Assembly (NCBI GenBank): GCA_023078685.1
Contig: JALGAS010000003.1
Coordinates: forward strand, 4,464,001-4,528,000
Origin: Neopestalotiopsis rosae
Taxonomy: Eukaryota > Ascomycota > Sordariomycetes > Amphisphaeriales > Sporocadaceae
Length of the DNA: 64,000 bases
Reading direction: 5' to 3'
Shown: in pieces, positions 22,473-35,591 of the stretch
Layout: each line of letters begins with the position of its first letter
Position numbering within the stretch: position 1 is the stretch's first letter
Position numbers and translations under genes: made by a program
The notes under the pieces: generated by a model
The model's input: only the letters and a program-made list of their open reading frames with translations
The model's database searches: none
What the model was told of the DNA's origin: nothing

Positions 22473-25400
22473 ATGTTGATTTGGCAATCAAGTTTGGCGC
22501 ATTTCTTGTGCGCTTTGAGCCTCGTGCCTCTGTGCACATCGAGCGCGTGCTACCATGCCAACACGTCAACAGACGCCGGAAGCTTTCTGAAGCCGGCGCC
22601 AATTTCGCGCCCGGTATTCCGCTACTGGCTCCCCGATGCAGGTGTGGATGCCAGCATAGTGAGCGACGATATCAATGGCGCAGCACATGTCGGAGCCGGT
22701 GGGATCGAATTGCTCCCATTCTTCGAGTACGGCGGACAGCTTGGTGGCATGCCTGCTGGTACAAATTGGTCCACCTACAACTTTGGCACAGCTGCATTCC
22801 GGAATATTCTATCAGCTGCATTCGATGCTCACGAGACAAATGGGTTGAAAATTGACATTCCACTGGGTCCCAACCAAGGTCAGGGAGTGCCTGCTCACCC
22901 AGATGATGAAGGTCTGCAATGGGACTTGGTGAGCAGCATATATTTCAGTTGAGAATACACACGTGACTGACCAAACAAAGGTTCCTTTCAACGAGACAGT
23001 TCCAGTCGACGGATCGTATGTTGGTGTGATTCCTGGCTGGGGCACAGGCGAACTCGTCGCCTTAGCCTCGGCGCTGGTTACTTCGCATACTACCGTCTCG
23101 TACGGAGGAGCCGGGATCGACGGTTCAACTAACGTTACATACGAGGACCTGACACTGTCAGCGGACAGCATGACTGAGTGGACCGAGCTTGTATCCGCGG
23201 ACGGTGTAGTCAACCTCACGTTGCCTGTCGCCGAGACTGGCTCCCATTACAGAGTGTTCACTTTTTACCAGAGGCTGTCTGGTCACAAGAATCTCGTATT
23301 CGATAGCCCGGTCCACAACTCGATATTTGACGATGGCTCATATGTTGTTGATCACTATTCTGCACGTGGAGCCGAGACCGTTGCCAAATTCTGGGAAGAA
23401 CACATTCTACAGGACGGTATCCGCGAGAAACTGCAGAAAGTGGGGAGATATCGTGCGTTATTTGACCTCAAAACCTGTTCGCATGATCAATATTAACGAC
23501 AAGTAGTTTGGGAGGACAGCCCCGAGTTTCTGTCTAATATATCATGGTCGAGCTCCCTGCCAGAAAGATTTCAGGAGCTCAACGGCTACAGCATCAAGCC
23601 AGTGCTCCCCCTCCTGGCGTACAAACAAAACAGCATCAGCGATACCAACGATGCACCTGGCCCATTCAATTGCATACTGGACACAGACACGAAGGGTCTG
23701 GAACATGTCAACGCGTATCGCAAGACTTTGAGCGATGGCTATAATGAGTATCTAACGGCGCTCAAAACTTGGATCAATGGGGACCTGGGCCTCGAGCTGT
23801 CTGTCCAGCCGGCATATGGCCTCCCGATGGATATGGAGGACTCCATCAGCTCCGTCGACGCCCCAGAGACCGAGAGCCTCTTTTTCAAAGACTCCATCGA
23901 CTCGTACCGCCAATTTGCGGGGCCGGCACATCTCTCTGGCAAAAACATAATCTCCAACGAGCTCGGCGCCGTCGCCGGTGAGGCGTACCGCCATCACATC
24001 CCCGATTTGCTATTCTCCGCTAACCGCGGATTCGCTTCGGGCGTCAATCGATATGTCATGCACGGCCAGTCGTACACCGGGGCATACTTCTCGACCTGGC
24101 CCGGTCATACGCCTTTCAATTATCTGTTTTCGGAGCCTTATTCACCCCGACAGCCTGCCTGGGATCACGGAATGCGTGAGGCTATTGACTACATATCGAG
24201 GGTTCAGTATATCCAGCAGTCAGGCACCGCCAAAGTGGATATTGCGATATACAACAAGGAATCCGCGACCTCTAAATCTCGAATCGGCTATAATTCTTCC
24301 GACTTGGTCGATGCTGGTATGTTCTCCCAATCACGAAACACCCAATACAGGGTGAAAAACATCTGATTGAAAATACTCTAGGCTGGTCGTACAATTACCT
24401 CAACCCAAATAATCTAGAGTCTCCGCAGGCAGTCGTGAAAGATGGCGTGCTTGCATCCGATGGACCGGCCTGGACAGCCTTCATCGTTGATTCAGCAGCA
24501 AATCTATCGCTGAGCGCGGTTGCCTCGCTCAAGCGGCTCGCCAGTGCAGGACTCCCAGTCGTCTTCGTGGGAGATGACTTCAAACTTTATCCCGACGGAC
24601 AGGATGCGAACGCGACACTCTTTCAACAAGAGCTCGAGACGTTGCAAAGTTCCTCAAATGTCTATGCCGCCGGAGAAGGAGAGCTCGCGAACAAACTCAC
24701 GGAGCTAGGACTCAGTCCTCGTGTTGGAGTTAGTACGAACGGCACTTGGTATACAACATTGCGAGAGCTCAATACTAGCAGCTACGTCTTGGTGTACGCT
24801 GACCTGGTTGAATCCACAGGCAATGTTGTAGTCAAAGACACCAGAACGCCATTCTTTCTCGATCCATGGACAGGCGCGCAGAGTCCAGTACTCATCTATG
24901 AGCGAAGTAACACAACCACAACGATTCCGTTGAGTCTTTCTGGTAATCAGACAGTCATCATTCAATTCAGTGACGCGGACACTTCACAGAACTTGGACTA
25001 TCACATTGTCTCCGCACCCGACAATGTCGCATCTGTCAGCTCAACCGGCAACGGCACGGTCAGCGTGCAGGTTTCCAATGCAGCAGCGGACACTAAGGCC
25101 ACCATGTCTGATGGACGTATATGTGCTCTTGGCGGTTCCGACGTTCCAGCAGCTTTCAGCATTACGAACTGGAACTTGACCGCCGAGCATTGGGAGGCTC
25201 CAGCAAATTTCTCTGAAACCTTGCCCACAAGCAAAAGAAACACAACCCACTCGCTCCCCGCGCTGCTATCGTGGGGCGACATCCCTGAACTAGTCGACGC
25301 GTCTGGCATAGGCTACTACAGCGCCTCGTTCAAATGGCCCCCATCGTCGAACATGACCGGTGATGGGACAACGACCCTCGGCGCCGTCATCTCTTTTGGC

Positions 25401-25703
25401 AGGCTATTGCACTACGCCCGGGCCAGCATCAACGGCCAGCCGCTGCCCCCCTTGGACGTCACAAACGCTGTCGCGCACATCACGCCGTACCTGATCGAGG
25501 GCGAGAACAGGGTCGAGGCGGTCGTGCCGACCACCATGTGGAATTATCTCTACACCATCCTTGATGATCTCAAAAGCGCGGGCCAGCCGCCGCTGCTTCT
25601 GGAGCTTTCCGGCGTCATTGGTTCAGAGCCTCTCAACGCTACTGATCAAACGGGTCTTGTGGGAGTGGTCTCGGTGACGCCATATATATCTGTAACTTGT
25701 TGA
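22473..25703 (+). CDS. Secreted glycoside hydrolase, GH106-type alpha-L-rhamnosidase
   Basis: A predicted 1,019-residue secreted enzyme releasing L-rhamnose from plant glycosides or pectin side chains. Exons are 22473-22928, 22981-23452, 23507-24316 and 24382-25703, all in phase. A signal peptide (hydrophobic core ALSLVPLCTSSA) ends near residue 25. The N-terminal FRYWLPDAGVDASIV...AGAGGIELLPF is the start of the (beta/alpha)8 catalytic domain of the fungal GH106-like group. ISNELGAVAGEAY lies in the domain centre and may hold catalytic acids. The C-terminal third is beta-sandwich-like with many N-glycosylation sequons and ends in LLLELSGVIGS. Upstream CreA-like sites fit a sugar-repressed gene. 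The family is fairly sure; the sugar specificity is inferred. Confidence 0.85.
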
Positions 25704-26075
25704 TCTAGAATTGAATTGAGTTAATTTGAATCGTACTTGGCTATTACGGTTACGAAGTAATATTAAGAAATAATAGCGAGTTATGTGGGTACAGCCGAGC
25801 GGCGGCCTGCCACTATAAAATTTACAATCATGTACCAGGTCAGGGACTGCGGCAATAGGCTTAGCGCATTCGTCGCTTGAATTGAGATGATACACTTCTG
25901 GCACTTCATCTCGTATATCGTTTACCGTATTTTTCAGACCAAATGCTCTTATCAAGCACATTGGAAAGCACAAAAACATGCTGAAAGTCATGATGTATCT
26001 GCAGTATAAATATCTCCTGGTGGCTCTGGCCCCCTGACTTTACACCACTATAGCATGGTTTTTGTTGGGCTAAAA
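25704..26075. other. Spacer between convergent genes
   Basis: AT-rich 3' flanks of the rhamnosidase (plus) and the surface glycoprotein (minus). Nothing else was seen. Confidence 0.4.
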
Positions 26076-28490
26076 CTATTGCACCGCGACGTACTGTACG
26101 TTTGACACAGTCTTCGAAACTTTGCCCTCCGCTCTAACATCTCCGCCGTGATATGATGTATCAGAATTGAAAACGACAGGGCCTGGACGTGGGACACTCG
26201 TGTACGCAATGCCACGCTTGCGGCGACACAAACATCTAAGCAGGGACAAAAGCAATTAGTAATGGTCGCGAAACATAAATAGGGCAAGACGGTGGGAAAA
26301 CTTACACGACAGCCGTGAGTATCGCGATAAGAACCGGCACGCCCAAACCGAGAGCAAGACCAAGAATTAGCTTGTTCGAGACGCTGCCGGTCTGGCCATT
26401 GAGAATGTTTTGTGCCTCATTTGTTATCGCAGATGGGTCGAATGATGTCGGGACTCCCGAAACCCCAGCGACAGACTTGACATTTGTGCCAAAAGCCACA
26501 ATGCTGTTTACAGACGGCAAGCTGGTTAATTGTGTAGGAAAGGTTGGTATCACGCCGGAAGCGACAGCAGTGACGTAGCTCGATACGGAAAGAAATGTTG
26601 TCGTGATCTGCTGAGCAGCAGGGCAGTGAATGACTCCAGACGAGGCACAGGTCTGGCCGGTGAAGACCATTGTAGAAGTCAAGGTTGTGGTAGTGACATC
26701 TCCCCTCGCCGCATTGGCTCTTCTGGCGGCGTCTGTAGTCGCTGGTACTGAAGAGCTTGAGGTGATGGTGGCAGTAGAAGCAGTCTTCTTTGCTGCGCAA
26801 GCACTCGCAAGGGTCGTGTAGAGCAGGGGAATAGTGGTCGCTGGCGTTGGGCCCCAGTGATGTGACCCTAACGTCAATACTGCGCCGGCTCCCGCGCCAA
26901 TGTTGAACTCAAAGTACTCCACCACTTCTAGCTCGCATTGACTCGCATCACTGGAGGTTGACTCAGTAATTGTAGTTTCGAATTCGGCGACGTTTGCAAA
27001 CACGCTCATTTCGAGACCACCACCGAAGGTGATATTGCTGTCCAGGAGGGTTAGAGCAGGTGGATGCAGATCCAGGGCAACCTTCAGCCCAACTCGAAGG
27101 ACACCCGTAATAACAGAGCCAGAGCTTGAAATCGTCACGGGCAGAAACTCGAACTGTGCTCCAGGACTAGGAATAAAACAATTGGTTAGCTCATCTCCCA
27201 TTCCTATATGTTATTGAGACTCACAAATGAATATTCGAGACCTTTTCGGCAAACATCTCTATATCCAATGTCAAGCTGTCGTCAAACTTCAGATGAAACC
27301 CGCTGCTGATATCGATCTGTGCTTTTATGTCCAGTATCAGGTCAATGGTTGCGACGATGCCAGCCGTGACATCATCGCCCAAACTGACTCCAATTGGCGT
27401 GTTGGAAACGTATAGAGGCAGAGTATATGTAGCGCCCGCGGATAGCATAGTGTCCAGTTCCATATACAGCTCAAACGCATCCAGCTGGAATTGCATAGAA
27501 ATCTCCGGAATTGAGGACGTCGACGCTTGATTAAAATCAACATCGACCGTGGGAAGGGCAAAAGTGTTGTTGTGAAATGCATCTTTGATTTCAGTCAACT
27601 CCTCGTCCATCTTCTCCTTGATGGAATCGAATACATCGTCCACAAAGCCATCAATCTTATCTGTGATGAAATCCGGTAAAAAGGCGATGTTGTCCAAGTC
27701 CTGCTTGAGATCATCCAACACAGCTCTGATAACGCCTTCGACGCTCTCGGTGAAGCTGTGCAGAATTTGAGTGTCATCCTCGATTTCCGAGTTCAACTTG
27801 GTAGATATTTTGGATGTGAGATCTTCGAGACCATCCAATAAGTCAGAGATCCAGGATTCCAAAATAGATTCCATGTGATCCCACATGGATTCGGCAATAT
27901 TCTCCACCTTTTGTGCGACTAGGTCGGTAGTGTTGAGAAACTCAACGACATCTTGCTCAAGTGAGTTACTGACTATTCCGATCGCAGCTTCTGTGATATT
28001 TTGAATATCGCCCTCGATGGCTTCGATATAGTCTTGTAGTATCTGGACAAGGTCTCCGGAGCCAGCAACAGTCAGCGAGGCCATAGTCGATCCTTTGATG
28101 TAACATGTTGTGCAAGTGATTTGGACACCAAGATCAAGCGATAAATTGCCTTGAGATCCTGTTGGAACACCCATTGAGCTTCAAACAGTGTTAGTGTCAG
28201 TTATTCATCATTTCAAGATGAAGAGATGGGAGTGTTGGCTGTTGACCTCCGACGTACAAAGAGTCCTGATACAAGATTGCATTTTGCCAGCTTGTGTCGA
28301 GGGTAATGGGGTCACTTTTGAAAGTCTGGTCTCTCCGCACCACACTATAGGGCAGTGACGGATCAGACAAGGATTTTCCAATCTGTCGTGCCAGAACGAT
28401 GTCGGAAAGGCGGGAATTGGGAGAAATGTCGGTAGCGAGGGTGAGGACTGCCGCGGAGCCGAGGCTCATAAGAACTTGAGAAAACAGCAT
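26076..28490 (-). CDS. Secreted, membrane-anchored surface glycoprotein of an uncharacterised ascomycete family
   Basis: A predicted 735-residue type I surface protein. Exons are 28258-28490, 27225-28178, 26306-27166 and 26076-26235, continuous in frame. The start is the ATG at 28490, whose product begins with a signal peptide. SYVV-R-DQTFKSDPITLDTSWQNAIL is followed by a beta-rich segment, then about 200 residues predicted to be long amphipathic helices (IESILESWISDLLDGLEDL and others), a second beta-rich domain, a Ser/Thr-rich stalk, one transmembrane segment (LILGLALGLGVPVLIAILTAVV) and a short basic-start cytosolic tail. The last exon adds that 53-residue tail. It is reminiscent of proteins annotated DUF7029/DUF7223 in ascomycetes, which I cannot verify here. 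A role at the cell wall is inferred from topology only. Confidence 0.78.
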
Positions 28491-31293
28491 CTTGATAGTG
28501 AAGTTAATTGTGATACTCTGACAATCAGTTTGGAAGTGCTCGTGAGATAGAGTCAAGATGAATAACGAAGCGCTGATGGGGAATATTTATGATAGCAGTC
28601 GGGGTCCATGGGAAGAGCAACATCAGTCTGCTCGGCGATCAGATCCTGTCGGTAGATACTCAGGTAGTGGAGATGTTAGGTGGGCTGGAGATGGAACAGA
28701 TCCTGTACGTTGGGGCTGAAAAATCAGTGTCAAGGGATCGCAAAAGTACTCGGGGGCCAACATAACGCCCATCAATGCCTTGCTTCGTCAGCTATCTCCA
28801 ACACGAACATGCATTTGATCCTACAGCCTTGTGCTCAATGCATCGACATATCAATGCCCCGCAACGCCTGATACCATGGACGAGCTGCGGTAGAAAGTGT
28901 AAAGTTTATGTCTCGACCGTTGGAGATAGTGAAACCTTCTGCATATGAGTGTAGTTGAACTCAATTTTAAGCAAGATTTCTTGATTTGCATACCAGTGAC
29001 AATATACACCTACATAATCCCCGCTTGGAAGCACTCGTCGACATACCCCAACTGGCCGTGCCAAATTACAGAGGTCACGATATCTTGCGACACAAAGACT
29101 GTGTGATAGCCTCTAGTTGTTCTTGGACATAGACAGCCTTCCATATGGTACTCCACTGGGTGGATACTCAGCTATCCTGACTAGTAGATACCGAACCATA
29201 TATCGTTTCCGCCACTCTCCACGATCCGCCTAGACCGTGAGCTGCGCAGGCCTTCATGGAATACGCAGCACTACAGCAGGGACTTGTGTTATGCTTCAAC
29301 TTCCTTGTCCATGCTTGTCGGAGCCTTGTCAAGATCGCAGCGTGGGGGTGGTCAAATGGCCCCCAAATAGACCACGGCTGTCATGGGGGTTGGTAGGCCT
29401 TTGCAGCGAACGGGGCTTTGAAACGGCGCAGAGCCGACACTGATGCAAGGGACAAGATGGCTTAGACAGCACTGATTCACACAGGTCTAAATTTAGGCAT
29501 GGTATTTTTGCAACGCGACACGAAAAAACCAGTACCTGGACAGAGCAGGCTGTGAACTTTGGTCCGTGCAATTGAGGCCCGTTGCCAAGCGATCTACGGC
29601 CCGCGTAATCCACGTGTTATACAGGCCGCTTCATTCGTCAAGTCTTGGGATCCTGCTCAACAGCTGAGTGCGGCATTGCGGGGGAGTTGCATCCGTAGCG
29701 GTGTCTAGACTTTAGCGGATGAGGGCCCCGGAGGTCCAGAGCACTACGGGTACTTTATAGCGCCATCCGATCGTGGTAAGAGGGCCACAACACTCTCAAC
29801 CCGCACTCGGGGAAGGGCCGGCACGACGTGATTGACAGTGGAGGACACGGCTTGGACCACATATTAGTGATAATCATGTAAGGCTGGTAAAGGTCATGGG
29901 TTTACCGACTTGATCCAAGTGATCCCACGCCTGAATTGAGCCAGAGTTAGAATAAACACGACTGAAGGTAGAGTATTGGGAGCCTTCTGCAACGGCTGCG
30001 GGTCCCTAATGAGTAGGCACATGAATGAATTACGTGCATCATGTCAGGCAGATCTTGAAGTTGTGGAGTCATGAGATGCGATTTGCATCCTGCGGAAGAT
30101 GCATTGAAAGCCAAATGGCGATACGGCCGAACTGAACTGTGAGTTGCAAGATTAAGTGCCTCGCCTTAGGATGTATGTTGCCAGGGCTTGTCGCTTCCGA
30201 GTCGTGACACCTTATACGCAGCATCGAAACATGAATGGCGCTTAAGCGATAAGTCACTGTGTGTTCCAAGGATTTTGTTGTGGCGCATTGTTCAACTCAT
30301 ACTACTAATCCGCCAGCAATAGCGTGTAGCTTCAAGATAACTTAATCCTTGCTTACCCAGTTTGTCAATGTAGAACACAATTGCAAGGCTGGAACACTAC
30401 AATAGTAAATTCAACCTCAGGGAGATATACCTCAAGGGACGACTCCTGGATCAGTAATCACCCATTGCTTAACTCTGTATTCCTTGCTCCTATCTAGGTG
30501 GAATTACCCCTCATGGGAGATCGTCGGGTGTTGGATCAGATCATGTTTTCTAACCCAAAACAAGGCTGGTAAAACGACCCTCACCGGTCGTCACCTGTCT
30601 GATATTTTGCTGCCCTGCCTAGGCCGCTCGATACCAACGATACCATTCGATAGCCAATTCTGGGTACTGGGTAGGTCGCTCAGGTTGACTTTGAAAAGCT
30701 GGTGAGGTTGTCGGTGGGCGGGATCAAAAGGAACCCGACAAGGCCTTTTTTGACAGGGGTAAATGTCAGGGGCCGAGCTGAAAAAGCGATGGAGACTGTC
30801 TGCTGCTACCTTGCAAAGCTAGCTCGGGCGACATTTCCGTAGTGCGCATTCTCGGCTATCTGTGGATTCGGCCGCATCTCCATCTTGCATGGGATTCAAT
30901 TGGCCTCAAAAATTGAAAGAGATGGGAGGCATACGCGGAAACTCTTTTGATAGGCTTGTCAAAGTAGCAACGATATGCGCATGTGGCGATTCGTGGCTGG
31001 AACAGCGTTTTGCCCTAAAGTACTTTACTTCTGATATGAATCCTGAAATAGGCCAGTTTCGGCCCACTAGAGTTGGCACTAATTGATATGCTTGATATAC
31101 TTAACGACGACGCGGTTAAGATGTATACTTATATTCGCTCTCGGTTTACCGTCCTTGGAACGAGACGCTTTCGATGTTTATTCACAGATCTTTTTGCGAA
31201 TTCAACGAAAACTCAAATCAACAATATAGCCGGACTACTTGAGTACTTCAGTCTAGAAGCACGTATCAGGATACCCTCACAACTCTTCCGAAA
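28491..31293. other. 2.8-kb gene-free spacer
   Basis: This is the longest gap in the window. Every open frame is below about 95 codons and none has family features on either strand. No clear tandem repeat, transposon end, tRNA or strong AT-bias was seen by eye. It may hold promoters for the flanking divergent genes, unrecognised non-coding RNA, or eroded sequence. Confidence 0.4.
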
Positions 31294-32791
31294 ATGGCCG
31301 ACGATCAATCCATAAGGGAAGCTTGGGAGAGTCACAAAGGATACATACGCCGCCTCTACGTTGAGGACAGAATCACACTCGATATGCTCATGGCGAAATT
31401 ATCATCCCAGGGTTTTAAAGCAACGTCAGTCGGGTCTACTTAATCAAATGAAAGACAAACAAACAACTAACTCTTTGAGCAGTAGACGACAGTACAAAAG
31501 AAAATTGAAAGAGTGGGGATTTGCCAAAAACATTTGCCGCGAGGATGCTGCTCAGATGCTCAATTTGCGACAAAAGCGAACACTACAGGGGAAACCCACT
31601 GTATTCGAGATAAACGGGAAATCCGTAGATCTCGACAATTATTTGAAACGCACCCGGGCCCCGTCGTCACGCCTGTTGACTCTAGTCAAACCGTCCGAGG
31701 AACTTCCTCGCTATATTCAGTGCCGAACGCCTCCACGTATAGCCAGGTTGCTCGTCCCGCCAGACTTCATTCGCTTGAAGGAACTCGTGCTGGGATACTA
31801 CCAATCACTTGACCCTTCGACTGCGTCGCTCCTCCCGAGACTCGATTACCCGAACCTTGCTTGTGTCTGGGGTGTTGCACAGGTATTCAAGCAACTTCAC
31901 CTGGCCTCTTGGCTCTTTTCGGAATGCCAACATGAAACCGCCGGCCGTCTAGCACGCTTCGCCTTTGCCAAGTTGGATTCCTTACATCAATCATCTTTCC
32001 CCCAATTTCTACTCTTTTCTCTTTACGCCTCTAGCATGTATCCCATCTCCAAGGACCTGATCCTTCATTTCTGGAAATACATTGCACTCCGAGCAAGCAT
32101 TGTCGAGGAGCCGGGAGCCATCGGTCTCAAGCTCGCTAAAGAAGTCTACAATGTGCTGCGGAACAGAGATTCCAGTGCATATTTCGAACTCATATCCGAG
32201 GCCATGCTGAAAATCTTCGAGCTGGACACGGACGAGCGAAAGGTGCCGATCGTGTACGACCTTTTGGGAGCCATCACAATGCAAATGAATGATGTCGACA
32301 GGTGGAAAGCGGGGACCGGTGCCCTCATACGACGATGCGTCCACCGGGGTATGCTACTGGTGGGCGACAAGCAAGGCGAGAGTGCGCTTCAGACTTATGC
32401 GAGTTCGCTGGAAGTCGGAGATTGCGGTCCTCGGCGGGATTCGCTATACTGGAGTGCTACGAACGACTCAGAGGCCGTACCCGAGACCTCTCTCAATGAA
32501 TGGCTGTATTACTCATCACTGGCAAGGATTGAGAGAGAACGTTGCGAGAGCGACAGTCTAGTTGGAAGCCCGCGAAATGAGTTGGCATGCTATTATCTGG
32601 AGAAGGCGGTTCATGTTTGGCTGAAGAACGCGGAATCCGAGCCACATATAATAATGCATCTTCGCATGCTGGAAAAATGGTATCGGGACGACGGCAACGA
32701 TTCTGCAGCCGATGCTGTTCGGATGAAGTCTGACCATGAATTTCAGAAGATTCTTAAAAGCTGCGTCTCGAATTGTGAGGGGGTGTGCTGA
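31294..32791 (+). CDS. Clr5-domain protein
   Basis: A 478-residue protein with an N-terminal Clr5 domain, a short helical module found at the start of many fungal proteins and named after a fission-yeast silencing factor. The true start is the ATG at 31294: the domain reads IREAWESHKGYIRRLYVED, then TLDMLMAKLSSQGFKAT, then across a 61-nt intron (31425-31485) RQYKRKLKEWGFAKN. Exons are 31294-31424 and 31486-32791. Taking the start at 31361 instead would lose the domain. The rest is helical and resembles the TPR-like or ankyrin-less C-terminal regions of such proteins, ending in a Cys-containing tail. The molecular role is unknown. Confidence 0.85.
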
Positions 32792-33009
32792 TGAGATTGA
32801 AACCTGAAATCATTAATAGATTTTCCAATTTCATTATTTGACAGCAGAAGAACCGATTATTTCTCCTGTGAATACTTTGATAAAGTGTTGCGAATGGGCC
32901 TAGAGTTAAGTCCTACAGTATGGCGTTGTGGAATTTGTAAATGCAATCATATGTTTATTTTTCATTTCTTTCGTGCAATGAAGGACCCGGTGGGCCAATG
33001 TTAGTCTTT

Positions 33010-35591
33010 TTACGAATAATATACACCCTTCTGCGCTCGGTCCATTTCACCATAGTCATTGATCACTAGCTCTAACTTGCTGCCCGACGTCACGCGGACC
33101 ATGGCTCGGTTCTTCCACACGTCCGAGAATGAGTCTACACCAGCTCCCGTGTTGTGAAGCTCGCCCGGACACCTCGATTTCCACGACAAGGCGACAAGGT
33201 CTTGCAAGTCATCCCAGCCAGCGACGTGCACGGGACACTCCTTCTGTTCGCCAAAGCGCGAGAGCCGCGGGAGGATCTTGCAGTACACTAGGAGGCCCAG
33301 AACGTAGGCAAATACCACGGCGAGATAGGTGTACACCATGAAGAGGGCAAAGGTCAAGGTAGGCGACGGCATGCCGGCCCCGTATCCGAACTGATCCACG
33401 GTAAAGGTCCAGGACGTGTAACCTGCGAATTCTGCTTGGAGTTGTTCGTAGTTATCGTAGCCGGACAAGCAAAAGGTGCCGTCTTTCTCGGACGATGATA
33501 TAACGGGACAGCTGCCATTTCCCCGCTCGAGATGCGTGGTTGAATAACCCGAGGGACCTGATTGAGAGGTATAGAGAAGTGTCAAGAGATCGGGCGTCTT
33601 TTGCGTGATCACGTAAGGGTCCGATGACTGGGAGGTTGCCAGAGAGAGGGCATCGACCAGGACCAGGCTCAGGACCTTTTCGATACTGGAGGCTTGACGG
33701 CTAGCATCTTCTCGATACTGGAATGCCGTGGAGAAGTACTCCGGCAAGTCGTCGCCAATGCTGATACTGGGCCCCAAGAGCGAATCAATGATTCCAATGG
33801 TCATCGGTGGGTCTCGCGTGGCGTCCCAGTCAGGATTTTGCAGGCGTGCGGCCAAGCTGCTATTCACCGCCACATTGAGCATATCAGCAAATTCTCGCTC
33901 GATTGTCATCATGATGCTGGTGTCTTGCAAGTCGCCGAATATGCTCAAGTCCCAGCTATCTCCGGCATACGAGGCCACTGTCTCCACGGTGTTCGTCCTA
34001 CGGATGGGAAGACTGATGGAAGACGAGACCCAGTGGGGTACAAACGAGCACACGCTTGCCTGCCACCGTTGTTCCACGGGCTCTGGTAGGTTCTCGGAAT
34101 TAGGGTCATATGGCGCATAAATGATATACGGCAATTTGACCATCGCGGACAACCGACCGTCTGTTGTGTTGATCCAGCTAAAGACTTGGTTGACGTCGGC
34201 TCCAGGATCATAGTCGAAGTATTGAGCATCTACCAGGCGACTTGATTTGTCAAGCTGCTTCCAGCCTTCGCAAGTGGTATTGCCCAAGCAATTCAAACCG
34301 TCCAGGGACCAGTATGGGAGCCCGCTGCTGTCATTACGGCGTAACGCATCCCGGGCTTCGTCCCAGTCCCATAACTGACACTTGGCTTGAACCTATACTT
34401 CATGTCTTAGCTACCTAGTCGAATACCGCACGCGAAAAAGAACCCGAGGGCGAAGGTTGTACTCACCAATGGCTGATATAACTCATTTGACGGGGCAATA
34501 TTAACCCTGAAATCGCTCAACAAGTCGTCGGTTTGCGAGTAGTACATGTCCAAGTAGTCGAGATAGTAACCAGTCGCCTCGAGCGCAGCAGAAGCAGCTG
34601 TGGTGGCCAAGGTAATGTCCCCATCATCTGTAGTTAAATTGCTGATGCTGAGCCACCTCCGTATCTCAGTCGAGGCCAAGTGCGAGGCCATGCTAACATT
34701 TGGAATGAGCCGATTTGAAGTCCAGCCGTTGACCCACGCGTTGATTGTGTCGAACCCATCAGAAGGACAAACCGGCCACCCGGCCATTCTCGACCCCTTG
34801 CACCTAGTGAGCCTGCCCGTCTTGTTGAGCCAGTCCACGTCAAGATGGCTGGGCCAAGGGTCGACCTCCTCATACGGTTCCAACCCAACCTGCATAGCCA
34901 TGGTGCCTGTCGGGTCGTGGAACTCCCACCAGCCGGCACTGGGTATCATCAAGATGGCCGACGCTGGACCCATGGCAATGGACAGGAGCGACGCCAGAGC
35001 AATAAAAATGGCAAAGGCAGCGGCGCGACTGCGAAACGCTAACAGCAAGCCCGAATGCTTGAGGTAAGATAGATCACCGATCCTGTATCCCGACGTGACA
35101 AGACCCAATGGCAAACCATTGCCCATCAACTTCATCCGATACAAGTCGAGGGCGATGTTTGATAGTGACAGCAGCACCAAGAGCTCATACAGTTTTGCCG
35201 CAATTTGGAGCGTGTGAAGTATGTCATTTGTGTTGAATTCGCGTCCACCAACCCAAATGGTCTTTTCAAAGTCGAACCAGAAATGCAGGGCCGAGTTTTG
35301 CCACAAGAGAGCAAAGCTGACGACCAAGGCCGGAAAATGCACCGCCAAGAGACTGAGCAATTGCTTGAGCGGGCCTCTCGTCAGCTTCTTGGGCTTTTCC
35401 TGCCCCGATTCCCACTGGATCGGTGCTTCAGGCGTTGCGACGGAGAATGTGCTACTCGTCTGTGTCTTTTCGCTCATCCCTTTCACGTCGTGGACATTTT
35501 GCGCTGCCACGCCATATGAGTCTTCGGCCTCGAATCCAAGGCGCCCAATCCGGGGACAATTCTCAACTTCGTAGACGGTATCCATGATCAT
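33010..35591 (-). CDS. Multispanning membrane protein with large Cys-containing ectodomain, unknown function
   Basis: A predicted 835-residue protein, exons 34467-35591 and 33010-34392, joined in phase 0. The start is the ATG at 35591 (a second ATG follows two codons later). A cytosolic head of about 75 residues leads to about three transmembrane helices (LLSLLAVHFPALVVSFALLW, LYELLVLLSLSNIALDL, AAAFAIFIALASLLSIAMG). A large glycosylated, Cys-bearing extracellular domain of about 500 residues follows, then a last helix (FALFMVYTYLAVVFAYVLGLL) and a C-terminal tail. The TSGYRIGDLSYL segment after helix 2 is typical of a family of fungal proteins known to me only as hypothetical. Possibly a receptor or sensor; that is inference from topology. 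Confidence 0.75.
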
